Shown here: positions 5,636 through 12,071 of the stretch, piece after piece
Layout of the letters: each line of letters starts with the position of its first letter
How positions within the stretch are numbered: the first letter of the stretch is position 1
Assembly (NCBI GenBank): GCA_934777095.1
Contig: CAKVNP010000026.1
Coordinates: 1-12,071, forward strand
From: an uncultured Clostridium sp.
GTDB taxonomy: Bacteria > Bacillota > Clostridia > Clostridiales > Clostridiaceae
Reading direction: 5' to 3'
Length of the DNA stretch: 12,071 nucleotides
Program-made: the position numbers and the translations under genes
Notes under the pieces: model-generated
What the model saw: only the letters and a program-made list of their open reading frames with translations
Databases searched by the model: none
Told to the model about the DNA's origin: nothing

Positions 5636-6763
5636 ATGAAAGCAAAAATAATATGTGGGGCATTTATAGCAGCGTTTCTTATGGATGGGTGTGCTGATAA
5701 AACAGTAGTAGTTGAGGAAAATACAAAAAATGTACAAATACAGGATACGTATTATATTAAAGAAAATAATCTGGTGAATTTAACTGGGCAGTATTGGCCT
5801 GTTAAATATAATGAAGAAGGTATTTATGCTTATGATGAAGTAGGCAATCTGAAGTTGATCAAAGAAGATGGCTCAAAAGAAAATCTTACTGAAAAAGAAG
5901 GATTAGTAGATTTTAATGGATACTATGCACTTTATGGATTAAAAAAAAATGAAATTACCAATACTTATAATTTCGTAGATGTAGATAAAGGGATAGATGA
6001 AGAAATTGACGGATATAGTAGAGTGACAGTTTTATATAGAGCTTCATATTTGGATTATTATCAGTTTGATGATTATATTACAGGCAGTGATAGATATTAT
6101 ATGAGTATGTTTTATTCAACTGATGTTAGGGAAGATGGATTGCTTTGTATTAATTATAAGGAGCAGCTTGCTGTAATAATAGATACTGAAACTAGTCAGA
6201 TGTATTATATGGAGTATAACAAGGGAAATGAAGAGCAGTGTATCGCCTGCCTGTACTATGATAATAATACAGAAAAGATTATGGCAATATCTTATTCAGG
6301 CAAAGTAAAAGAAGTAAAATTACAAGATGGAAGCATAATTCTGGAAGATAAGAATGAAATAAACTTAAATGGATATGAAATTTCTAATAATGGATATCAA
6401 TGTTTAGGAGGTCTTTCAGGTAATAGAATAAGTATTGAGTTAAAAGATAGTAATAACGGTGAAACCTTAGGAGGTATTTATAATATTGACAATAATGAAC
6501 TAACAATAATAGAGGATACCAAAATTATTAATACTTTTGGTAAAGATGATTTGGTGGAAGTTATCTATAATAAAGATCGTTATATAGGACAGTTAAATGA
6601 TAAAAATACTATTGATTTATTATTTAAATTAAATCAAAAATCTGAAAATGTAGCATATACAGTTGGCTTGATGAATGAAAATGGAGACAAAATACTTTAT
6701 GAAAAATTAAACTTAGATAAAGGGGAATATGATTATTTAATTTTAGAGCTAGATAAAAAGTAG
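5636..6763 (+). CDS. Putative lipoprotein of unknown function, operon-linked to a two-component system
   Basis: 375 residues. The N terminus MKAKIICGAFIAAFLMDGC looks like a lipoprotein signal: two Lys, a hydrophobic core, then a Cys at 19. The lipobox MDGC is imperfect, with Met at -3 and an unusual Asp at -2, so lipidation is likely but not certain. The mature part is acidic and rich in Tyr, Asn and Asp, with recurring strand-turn patterns such as YDEVGNLKLI, YSGKVKEVKLQDGSIIL and YNIDNNELTII, suggesting a beta-propeller or other all-beta fold. I recognise no family. ATG 5636 follows GGAGG (5622-5626) inside a long palindrome. Only 17 bases separate it from the response regulator, so it probably belongs to that system, perhaps as an envelope sensor or target; this is inference. 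Confidence 0.75.
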   Translation: MKAKIICGAFIAAFLMDGCADKTVVVEENTKNVQIQDTYYIKENNLVNLTGQYWPVKYNEEGIYAYDEVGNLKLIKEDGSKENLTEKEGLVDFNGYYALYGLKKNEITNTYNFVDVDKGIDEEIDGYSRVTVLYRASYLDYYQFDDYITGSDRYYMSMFYSTDVREDGLLCINYKEQLAVIIDTETSQMYYMEYNKGNEEQCIACLYYDNNTEKIMAISYSGKVKEVKLQDGSIILEDKNEINLNGYEISNNGYQCLGGLSGNRISIELKDSNNGETLGGIYNIDNNELTIIEDTKIINTFGKDDLVEVIYNKDRYIGQLNDKNTIDLLFKLNQKSENVAYTVGLMNENGDKILYEKLNLDKGEYDYLILELDKK

Positions 6764-6780
6764 AATGGGATGAGAGATAT

Positions 6781-7455
6781 ATGGAGAAGAAAAAAGTATT
6801 GGTTGTAGAAGATGAATTTTCAATAAACGATGTTTTATGTTTTGCATTAAGAAAAGAAGGATATGATGTCAGGTCAGTATTTACGGGGGAAGAGGCTTTA
6901 GTAATGGCAGAAAGCTTTAAGCCGGATTTAGTTCTTTTAGATTTAATGCTGCCTGATATAGATGGGTTTGAAGTATGTAAGGAAATTTCTAAAGAAACTT
7001 ATGTAATCATGCTTACGGCAAGAGGAGAACTTATTGATAAGCTTTTAGGGCTAGAACTTGGTGCTGATGATTATATGGTGAAGCCTTTTGAAATAAAAGA
7101 GGTACTAGCTAGGATAAAAGCTGTATTTAGAAGGAATCATAAAGTAATAAAAGAAGAAGAAAAAATAGAAGACATCTATGGAATAGTAATCGATAAAAAT
7201 GATAGGCGGGTATATAAGGACGGTGTTGAAATTCCTCTTAGAAGGAAGGAATTTGATCTTTTAAATTTTTTAGCACAAAATAAAAATATAGTATTTTCTA
7301 GAGAAGAACTTCTTGATAAAGTATGGGGATATGACTTTGATGGTGAGCTAAGAACAGTAGATGTCCATATAAGAAGGGTAAGGTCTAAGCTTCGGGAAGA
7401 CAAAGGAAATTCAATTATTGAAACTGTATTTGGTGTAGGGTATGTCATGAGGTGA
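6781..7455 (+). CDS. OmpR/PhoB-family response regulator
   Basis: A 224-residue DNA-binding response regulator. The receiver domain (1-120) has the acidic pair Glu10-Asp11, phosphoacceptor Asp54 in LVLLDLMLPD, Thr79 in IMLTARGE and Lys101 in DDYMVKPF, all intact. A winged helix (about 130-224) follows, with RRKEFDLLNFLAQN, the recognition-helix segment TVDVHIRRVRSKL and a terminal GVGYVMR. Length and order are normal. It sits between the lipoprotein gene (17 bp upstream) and its cognate kinase (4 bp downstream), so it very likely controls this operon or envelope genes. The palindrome at 5587-5629 is one candidate site, although OmpR-type regulators usually prefer direct repeats. GGGATGAG precedes the ATG. 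Confidence 0.93.
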   Translation: MEKKKVLVVEDEFSINDVLCFALRKEGYDVRSVFTGEEALVMAESFKPDLVLLDLMLPDIDGFEVCKEISKETYVIMLTARGELIDKLLGLELGADDYMVKPFEIKEVLARIKAVFRRNHKVIKEEEKIEDIYGIVIDKNDRRVYKDGVEIPLRRKEFDLLNFLAQNKNIVFSREELLDKVWGYDFDGELRTVDVHIRRVRSKLREDKGNSIIETVFGVGYVMR

Positions 7456-7459
7456 AGAG

Positions 7460-8899
7460 GTGTTTAAGACAGTAAGAGGAAAGCTGCTTGCTAGCAGTAT
7501 TTCAATATTAATAATTATCAACATTATATTTACTATTTTTATCTATCTTTATTTAGGGGATAATTTTCAAAAAGATATGATTGATGAGATGGCTAAAGTA
7601 AAAAGTGCAGCTGTTAATATAATAAAAATGAATGAAGTTACCCAGCAGCCAGTATGGAAAAGCTTATATTCAATAAATGAAATGGTAGATTCTTATGTGG
7701 CTATAACAGATGAGCAGGGGGAAATAAGCCAGTTTACAGGAATTGCCTTGCTGGAAGAAGATGTAGAAAAGATAATTAATAATAGTAATAATATAAAATC
7801 ATTAATAAAATTTAAAAAGGAAGGCAGTGTATACTGTGTAACATATAATTATCCTATTTATTTAGAACAACAGCTTTATGGAAATTTAATCATTCAAAAG
7901 GATTATAGCAATAAATATAATAATAATTTAAAAACTATCAGTATCATAATATTAGGACAAGCCATAACAGTTTTAGCAATAAGTTTAATTATCAACAAAA
8001 TAATTACTAGGGAGATTAAGCCATTGCAGATTTTAAGCAGCTCTATGGAGGAGTTTAGAAGAACAAATAATAGTGATGATGTAATTATTATAAGTAATGA
8101 TGAAATAGGAAGTTTGTCAGAAAGTTATAATTTAATGAAAAATGATTTAAGTAGACAAATGCAGATAATAATAGATGAAAAAGAGAAAATAGAAAAACTG
8201 CAGAAGTCATCAAGGGAATTTTTTAATAATGCCACTCATGAATTAAAGACACCAGTTACAGCTATTTCTTTATATGCGCAGATGCTGAAAGAAAACAATC
8301 TTAAAGATTTAGAGGAAGATTTTATCTTAAGGGCAGCAGAAAGAATTGATTTAGAAAGTAAGAAAATGAAAATGCTTGTGGAGAATTTATTAGAGGTTTC
8401 CAAAGGAAAAACTATTAATGAAAAAGTGAAAAGTCAATTTTCTTTTACTGAATTAGTAAGGGAAGTATTAGAGGACCTTGAGCAGCGGATTTTAGAAAAG
8501 AATTTAAAGATAAATAAAGATTTTAGTGAGGCTGATTGCTATGGTTGTATTGATGATATTGAGCAGATAATAGTAAATCTTATTGATAATAGCATAAAGT
8601 ATGCAGCTGATGAAAATATTTATATCAACATTCATGATAGTAATGAGCAATGTGTATTTGAAATTAGTAATAAATGTAGTGATATTCCAGCAGAAGTTAG
8701 TGGGAAATTATTAGAGCCATTTATTAAATATAATAAGTTTAATGATATGACTAGGGAGGTAAGCAGCTCAGGGTTAGGTCTATACTTATGTAAAGAATTA
8801 GCAGAAAAAAATAATGGAGAAATTTCTTATTGTATAGATAAAAATATAATCACTTTTTTATTAAAAATGAAAGTGAAAAAGAGTTTTGGTAAATATTGA
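7460..8899 (+). CDS. Membrane sensor histidine kinase with HAMP domain
   Basis: 479 residues, starting with GTG at 7460. AGGTGAAG (7450-7457) overlaps the regulator's stop, so the two are translationally coupled. Transmembrane helix 1 is at about 10-32, an extracytoplasmic sensor at about 33-158, transmembrane helix 2 at about 159-182, HAMP at about 183-235, then HisKA with phosphoacceptor His260 in NATHELKTPV. The ATPase domain has the N box EQIIVNLIDNSIKYA (Asn373, Asn377) and G2 box SSSGLGLYL (435-443). The G1 box is degenerate: SNKCSDIP (403-410) replaces the usual DxGxGIP, losing the adenine-contacting Asp and both Gly. Variant G1 boxes exist in active kinases, so it may still work. The sensor region matches no domain I can name. 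Confidence 0.93.
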   Translation: MFKTVRGKLLASSISILIIINIIFTIFIYLYLGDNFQKDMIDEMAKVKSAAVNIIKMNEVTQQPVWKSLYSINEMVDSYVAITDEQGEISQFTGIALLEEDVEKIINNSNNIKSLIKFKKEGSVYCVTYNYPIYLEQQLYGNLIIQKDYSNKYNNNLKTISIIILGQAITVLAISLIINKIITREIKPLQILSSSMEEFRRTNNSDDVIIISNDEIGSLSESYNLMKNDLSRQMQIIIDEKEKIEKLQKSSREFFNNATHELKTPVTAISLYAQMLKENNLKDLEEDFILRAAERIDLESKKMKMLVENLLEVSKGKTINEKVKSQFSFTELVREVLEDLEQRILEKNLKINKDFSEADCYGCIDDIEQIIVNLIDNSIKYAADENIYINIHDSNEQCVFEISNKCSDIPAEVSGKLLEPFIKYNKFNDMTREVSSSGLGLYLCKELAEKNNGEISYCIDKNIITFLLKMKVKKSFGKY

Positions 8900-8926
8900 C
8901 AAATAAAATGTTTTAACCAATATACT
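8896..8926 (+). promoter_or_regulatory. Promoter-like element overlapping the kinase stop codon
   Basis: Consensus TTGACA (8896-8901) covers the kinase TGA, and TATACT (8921-8926) follows at 19 bp, longer than ideal. A 7-bp hairpin TCTTATA/TATAAGA (8929-8935, 8944-8950) and AGGTG (8950-8954) come next. It seems to be the front end of a small or lost gene. Confidence 0.45.
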
Positions 8927-8960
8927 CTTCTTATAGTGCTTTTTATAAGAGGTGAAATCT

Positions 8961-9002
8961 ATGAGTGAGTATATTAAATTACGAATTATGAGTGATGAAT
9001 GA
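8961..9002 (+). pseudogene. 13-codon ORF, possible remnant of a disrupted gene
   Basis: ATG 8961 is correctly spaced from AGAGGTG (8948-8954) and downstream of a promoter-like TTGACA/TATACT, yet the frame ends at TGA 9000-9002 after MSEYIKLRIMSDE. From 8975 the DNA is one arm of an inverted repeat. The simplest reading is that a repeat element interrupted, or followed deletion of, a gene that began MSEYIKL. It could instead be a true leader peptide or mini-protein. No other piece of such a gene is visible to the right. Confidence 0.35.
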
Positions 9003-9103
9003 TGAATTTAGGTAAGAACTCATTTAGGGGAGTCCTATTTTTATATAATTAAAGAAACTCCCTTTAAAGGGAGTTTCAACATCAATTCATAATTCGGAAT
9101 TTA
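8975..9103. repeat. MITE-like element with terminal inverted repeats
   Basis: The arms are 8975-8991 and 9087-9103: TAAATT, one mismatch, then a perfect CGAATTATGA/TCATAATTCG match (17 positions, one mismatch). The left arm runs into GATGAAT-type near-repeats (8993-9008). Inside lie two GGGAGT segments and a perfect palindrome. The element is 129 bp with no coding sequence. No target-site duplication is evident. AATTATGAATT-type repeats are common between genes in clostridia as far as I recall, but copy number here is untested. Confidence 0.5.
9054..9077. terminator. Perfect palindromic hairpin, probable map terminator
   Basis: GAAACTCCC and GGGAGTTTC flank TTTAAA, giving a 24-base perfect palindrome. 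On the minus strand TTTAATTATA follows, a modest T-run, so it could end map transcription about 50 bases past its stop. On the plus strand it is followed by AACATC and would be a weak end for the kinase operon, which has no better terminator. Confidence 0.6.
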
Positions 9104-9123
9104 TCATTTTAATTTTTTTTAAA

Positions 9124-9993
9124 TTAATAAGTAAGGATTTCAGCTCCGTCTTCTGTAATAAGTACAGTGTATTCCCATTGAGCAGAAGGGTATCCGTCTT
9201 CAGTTAAAGCTGTCCAGTCGTTTTCAGCATCGATAAAGATATCATGTTTACCCATATTAATCATTGGCTCTATTGTGAAAGTCATTCCAGGAACTAAAAG
9301 CATTTCAGTACCTGCCTTTCCAACGTGAGCAACAAAAGGATCTTCGTGGAATTGAAGTCCGATACCATGTCCGCCAAATTCTCTTACTACTGAGTAGCCA
9401 TTAGCTTCTGCATGTTTTTGTACTGCTTCAGCAATATCGCCCATGAATCCCCATGGCTTAGCAGCTTTAAAGCCAATATCTAAACATTCCTTAGCAACAT
9501 CAACAAGCTTATCTAATTCAGGATGTACATTGCCAATCTTGAACATTCTTGATGCATCAGAGAAATATCCGTTATAGATAGTTGATACGTCTACATTAAT
9601 AATATCTCCATCTTGAAGAATTATATCTTCACTTGGAATACCGTGGCATACTTCATCATTTATTGAAGTACAGCAGCTTTTTGGGAATCCTTGATAATTA
9701 AGTGGAGCAGGTATTGCACCTTGTTCTACTGTAAAATCATGTACTAATTTATCTATTTCAGCTGTAGACATACCAGCTTTGATATTTTTAGCAACTAAAT
9801 CTAAAGCACCGGTATTTATTTTAGCGCTTGCTTTAATACCTTCAATCTGCTCAGGAGTCTTAATTATTTCTCTTGGTGGAACAAGGGCTCCTCTTAATTG
9901 ATAACTATGAATCTTTTCATCAAAAGCTAAATGGCAGTTTTTATATTTTTTACCGCTGCCACACCAGCAATGGTCATTTCTATTTAAATGCAT
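9124..9993 (-). CDS. map: Type I methionine aminopeptidase with N-terminal SEC-C zinc motif
   Basis: This 289-residue enzyme removes the initiator Met from nascent proteins in the cytosol. The two-metal site is complete: Asp135, Asp146, His209, Glu242 and Glu274, at a near-constant offset from E. coli MAP, with His117 and His216 as the other active-site His. The first 35 residues are an added SEC-C zinc motif: Cys9, Cys11, Cys20 and His21 in HCWCGSGKKYKNCH. This resembles the SecA C-terminal zinc finger and may help ribosome or protein docking; such fusions are known in Firmicutes MetAPs. The minus-strand ATG at 9993 follows AAGGAGA. Own promoter, divergent from the BceR-like operon; probably a single-gene transcript, and not in a ribosomal-protein cluster. 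Confidence 0.96.
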   Translation of the reverse strand: MHLNRNDHCWCGSGKKYKNCHLAFDEKIHSYQLRGALVPPREIIKTPEQIEGIKASAKINTGALDLVAKNIKAGMSTAEIDKLVHDFTVEQGAIPAPLNYQGFPKSCCTSINDEVCHGIPSEDIILQDGDIINVDVSTIYNGYFSDASRMFKIGNVHPELDKLVDVAKECLDIGFKAAKPWGFMGDIAEAVQKHAEANGYSVVREFGGHGIGLQFHEDPFVAHVGKAGTEMLLVPGMTFTIEPMINMGKHDIFIDAENDWTALTEDGYPSAQWEYTVLITEDGAEILTY

Positions 9994-10026
9994 AATAAAA
10001 TCTCCTTATCTCATAAATATAGCTTT

Positions 10027-10055
10027 ATTATAGTACTTTATTAAGAAAAAGTGAA
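10027..10055 (-). promoter_or_regulatory. sigma-A promoter of map
   Basis: On the minus strand TTCACT (10055-10050), 17 bp, then TATAAT (10032-10027). The start would fall near 10020, giving a leader of about 27 bases before the ATG at 9993. Confidence 0.7.
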
Positions 10056-10067
10056 ATTTAAATAATA

Positions 10068-10095
10068 ATTTACATAAAACTGTAAATGATATAAA
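10068..10095 (+). promoter_or_regulatory. Promoter of the BceRS-like pair with an operator-like dyad
   Basis: TATAAA at 10090-10095 with TG at 10087-10088 is an extended -10; TTTACA at 10069-10074 is a -35 at a short 15 bp. A perfect 7-bp dyad, ATTTACA (10068-10074), six bases, TGTAAAT (10081-10087), covers the -35 and spacer, so a protein bound there would compete with or contact RNA polymerase. Confidence 0.55.
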
Positions 10096-10127
10096 ATCTA
10101 ATTGGTACAAATTGGAGGTAAATTGTT

Positions 10128-10790
10128 ATGAAAATTATGGTTATCGAAGATAACAAAAGTATACAGCAGGAATTAATTGATTTTTTAAATAGATATGGTT
10201 ATGAAGCAGTGGGAACTGATGATTTTAAGAACGTAGCAGCTGAAGCAATTAATAGTAATGCCGATTTAATTTTATTAGATATAAATCTGCCTTATTATGA
10301 TGGATATTATGTATGCAGAGAAATAAGGAAGGTGAAAAATACACCAATAATAGTAGTTACCAGCAGGGATAGTGATATGGACGAAATAATGAGCATGAAT
10401 TTAGGTGCTGATGATTTTATTTCTAAGCCATATAATACAGAAGTACTTTTAGCTAGGATATCATCTTTGTTAAGACGGGTATATGGTAATGCAGAAGAAG
10501 TATTATCTTATAAGGAACTTAAATTAAATATAGGGAATGGAACATTATCATATAAAGATCAAGAAACTGATTTAAGTAAAAATGAAGCTAAAATAGCATT
10601 ATGCTTGATTAAAAATAAAGGTAAGATTGTTACTAGGGAAGAATTGATGGATTATTTGTGGAATTCAGATCTGTATGTAGATGATAATACATTGTCTGTT
10701 AATATAACAAGACTTCGAAAAAAGCTACAATCAATAGGATTTAAAGATGCAATAGAAACGAAGAGAGGTATAGGTTATATATTGCCATGA
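10128..10790 (+). CDS. BceR-like response regulator (OmpR family)
   Basis: 220 residues. The receiver domain has Glu7-Asp8, phosphoacceptor Asp51 in LILLDINLPYYDGYYVCREIR, Thr78 and Lys100 (DDFISKPY). The C-terminal winged helix (about 125-220) includes LSKNEAKIALCLIKNKGKIVTREELMDYLW, with Asn-Glu-Ala in place of the more common Lys-Glu-Phe, and NITRLRKKL as recognition helix. The INLPYYDGYYVCREIR signature and the following kinase and ABC ATPase place it in the BceR group that controls peptide-antibiotic detoxification transporters. GGAGGT (10114-10119) precedes ATG 10128. Its stop overlaps the kinase start by four bases (ATGA), showing tight coupling. Subgroup assignment rests on context plus motif likeness, not on an alignment. 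Confidence 0.9.
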   Translation: MKIMVIEDNKSIQQELIDFLNRYGYEAVGTDDFKNVAAEAINSNADLILLDINLPYYDGYYVCREIRKVKNTPIIVVTSRDSDMDEIMSMNLGADDFISKPYNTEVLLARISSLLRRVYGNAEEVLSYKELKLNIGNGTLSYKDQETDLSKNEAKIALCLIKNKGKIVTREELMDYLWNSDLYVDDNTLSVNITRLRKKLQSIGFKDAIETKRGIGYILP

Positions 10791-11797
10791 AAATAAGAGA
10801 GTATATTTATTCTAAAATTCCATATTTATTAGGTAACTTAATAATATATCTGTTCTTTTTTGTAATATTAAAAATAGCAGGCAGAGATCCTTATTATGCA
10901 GTTATTTTATTTTTAGTATGGTTTATGCCTTTGGTTATTTATTTATTGATAGATTGCATTAGTAAAAAGAAATTTTATGATTCAATAAATGATGTAATGA
11001 ATGGCTTAGATCAAAAATATTTATTGCCAGAAGTAATTAAAAAACCTAAATTTTATGAAGGTGAAATAATCTATGATATTCTTCAGGAAAGCAATAGGAA
11101 TATGCATGAACATGTATCTTTCTATAAAAATCTTCAAAGTGATTACCGTGAATATATCGAAGCCTGGGTACATGAAATAAAGACACCAATTGCTTCATCA
11201 AAAATGATTATTGAAAACAATGGTGGAAAAATTAAATTAAGCTTGGATGATGAAATGAATAAGATTCAAGATTATGTTGAACAAGTATTATATTATTCTA
11301 GAAGCACTGGTGTCAGCAATGATTATTTGATTAGGGAGTTTAGTTTAAAGGAAAGTGTATCATCAATAGTAAGAAGAAATAGGAGAACTTTTATAAATAA
11401 AAAGATTAAGGTGGATATTGAAGGGGTAAGCCATCAGGTAGTAACAGATAAAAAATGGATAGAATTTATTATAAATCAAATTATGGTTAATTCAATTAAT
11501 TATAGTAAAGCTGAAAATGCAGTTATCAAAGTTTATTCACAAAAATCAAAAAATAGTGTGGTGTTGACTATTGAAGATAATGGAGTAGGAATTTGTGAGC
11601 AAGATATAAGCAGGGTATTTAATAAAGGTTTTACTGGTGAAAATGGACGGAAATATGGGCGTTCTACCGGAATAGGACTTTATTTATGCAAGAAATTATG
11701 TGAAAAATTAGGCTTAAGTATTGAGCTTGCTTCAAAAGAAAATCAGTGGACCAGGGTAGATATTATTTTTCCAAGTACTAATCTTACTAAATTTTAG
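10787..11797 (+). CDS. BceS-like intramembrane-sensing histidine kinase
   Basis: 336 residues. Two transmembrane helices (about 12-31 and 36-57) are joined by an extracellular turn of only about four residues, so there is no sensor domain, the hallmark of BceS-type kinases that sense through their ABC transporter. A linker of about 60 residues leads to phosphoacceptor His129 in EAWVHEIKTPIA. The ATPase domain is intact: N box INQIMVNSINYS (Asn230, Asn235), G1 box DNGVG (264-268), F box around Phe278, and G2 box GRSTGIGLYL (291-300). The ATG lies inside the end of the regulator gene (ATGA overlap). The expected partner is the ABC transporter starting at 11898. The peptide sensed cannot be told from sequence. 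Confidence 0.93.
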   Translation: MKIREYIYSKIPYLLGNLIIYLFFFVILKIAGRDPYYAVILFLVWFMPLVIYLLIDCISKKKFYDSINDVMNGLDQKYLLPEVIKKPKFYEGEIIYDILQESNRNMHEHVSFYKNLQSDYREYIEAWVHEIKTPIASSKMIIENNGGKIKLSLDDEMNKIQDYVEQVLYYSRSTGVSNDYLIREFSLKESVSSIVRRNRRTFINKKIKVDIEGVSHQVVTDKKWIEFIINQIMVNSINYSKAENAVIKVYSQKSKNSVVLTIEDNGVGICEQDISRVFNKGFTGENGRKYGRSTGIGLYLCKKLCEKLGLSIELASKENQWTRVDIIFPSTNLTKF

Positions 11798-11834
11798 CTT
11801 TTCTTTCAAAAATGAAAGAAAAGTGAAAGAAAGA
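11798..11834 (+). promoter_or_regulatory. Candidate regulator-binding site before the ABC genes
   Basis: A perfect 11-bp dyad, CTTTTCTTTCA (11798-11808) and TGAAAGAAAAG (11813-11823), starts right after the kinase stop. The right arm is repeated directly as TGAAAGAAAGA (11824-11834), an 11-bp period typical of OmpR-family sites. No T-run follows, so it is a poor terminator. A weak promoter (TGAAAA 11846-11851, TATATA 11869-11874) lies downstream. Confidence 0.45.
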
Positions 11835-11897
11835 TAGATAGGTAATGAAAAAACTTAGATATACAATTTATATATCAAGTAAATAGGAGTGAGATTA

Positions 11898-12071
11898 ATG
11901 GAAAGTCTATTAAATGTAAAAAATGTTGAAAAATATTATGGAAGCAAAGGTAATATCACTAAAGCAATAGATAATATCAGCTTTAATGTTGCAAAAGGTG
12001 AATTTGTAGGAATAATGGGCCCTTCAGGAAGTGGAAAGACAACTATGCTTAATTGTATTTCAACTATAGAT
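11898..12071 (+). CDS. ABC transporter ATP-binding protein, BceA-like (partial, 5' end)
   Basis: 58 codons run open to the right edge. The start ATG 11898 follows AGGAGTG (11885-11891). The N terminus reads LLNVKNVEKYYG, a DNISFNV strand, and a full Walker A motif GPSGSGKTT (41-49), as in the MacB/LolD/BceA class of ATPases. Following a BceRS-like pair by 100 bp, it is most likely the ATPase of a peptide-antibiotic detoxification and sensing transporter, with a BceB-like permease expected next, outside the window. Q-loop, signature motif and Walker B are not visible here. Confidence 0.88.
   Translation, partial: MESLLNVKNVEKYYGSKGNITKAIDNISFNVAKGEFVGIMGPSGSGKTTMLNCISTID

Noticed and set aside
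7176..7448. Minus-strand 90-codon frame inside the first response regulator
   Set aside because: Antisense shadow of the winged-helix region, with no promoter or ribosome binding site.
8929..8950. Hairpin after the kinase gene as its terminator
   Set aside because: The stem is only seven A/T-rich base pairs and is followed by GGTGAA rather than T residues; it fits a 5' leader better.

Overview
The window looks like chromosomal DNA of a low-GC Firmicute, most likely a Clostridium (sensu stricto). The DNA is very AT-rich, codon use favours A/T-ending codons, Shine-Dalgarno sequences are strong GGAGG or AGGTG types, and extended -10 promoters (TGnTATAAT) recur. The gene content fits too: a PepF-type oligopeptidase, a SEC-C-tagged type I methionine aminopeptidase and a Bce-type two-component/ABC module. 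The species is an inference; nothing in the window proves it.

Layout from left to right. (1) The 3' end of an unrecognised gene closes with a strong terminator (1-222). (2) pepF, an M3 zinc oligoendopeptidase, has its own promoter and terminator (260-2147). (3) A monocistronic opine-dehydrogenase-family gene (2319-3455) is followed by about 100 nt of possibly structured RNA and a strong terminator (to 3598). (4) A 52-aa hypothetical protein on the minus strand (3626-3784) is too short for most ORF callers but has a good ribosome binding site. It diverges from rluF (4022-4717), which starts with TTG. (5) rluF and cdd (cytidine deaminase, minus strand) converge. The gap between them holds an unusually good plus-strand promoter, a 12-bp hairpin and a bidirectional terminator, together a candidate small RNA of about 115 nt. 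(6) A three-gene operon (5636-8899) encodes a putative lipoprotein, an OmpR-type response regulator and a sensor kinase. A long AT-rich palindrome in front of it contains both TATAAT boxes and the Shine-Dalgarno sequence. (7) At 8896-9103 a promoter, ribosome binding site and start codon lead into only 13 codons before an inverted-repeat element, perhaps the wreck of a gene. (8) map (methionine aminopeptidase, minus strand) is divergent from (9) a BceRS-like regulator/kinase pair, followed by the start of a BceA-like ABC ATPase that runs off the right edge.

How the genes work together. pepF, rluF, cdd and map are separate housekeeping units for peptide turnover, 23S rRNA pseudouridylation, pyrimidine salvage and N-terminal Met removal. 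The two signalling modules are the accessory part. The first (lipoprotein, regulator, kinase) may sense an envelope or extracellular cue with help from the lipoprotein. The second has the architecture of peptide-antibiotic sensing and detoxification systems, in which a kinase with almost no extracellular sensor is controlled through its ABC transporter. Several dyads near promoters (3964-3984, 5594-5623, 10068-10087, 11798-11834) are candidate operators. No CRISPR array, tRNA, rRNA, transposase or phage gene was seen.
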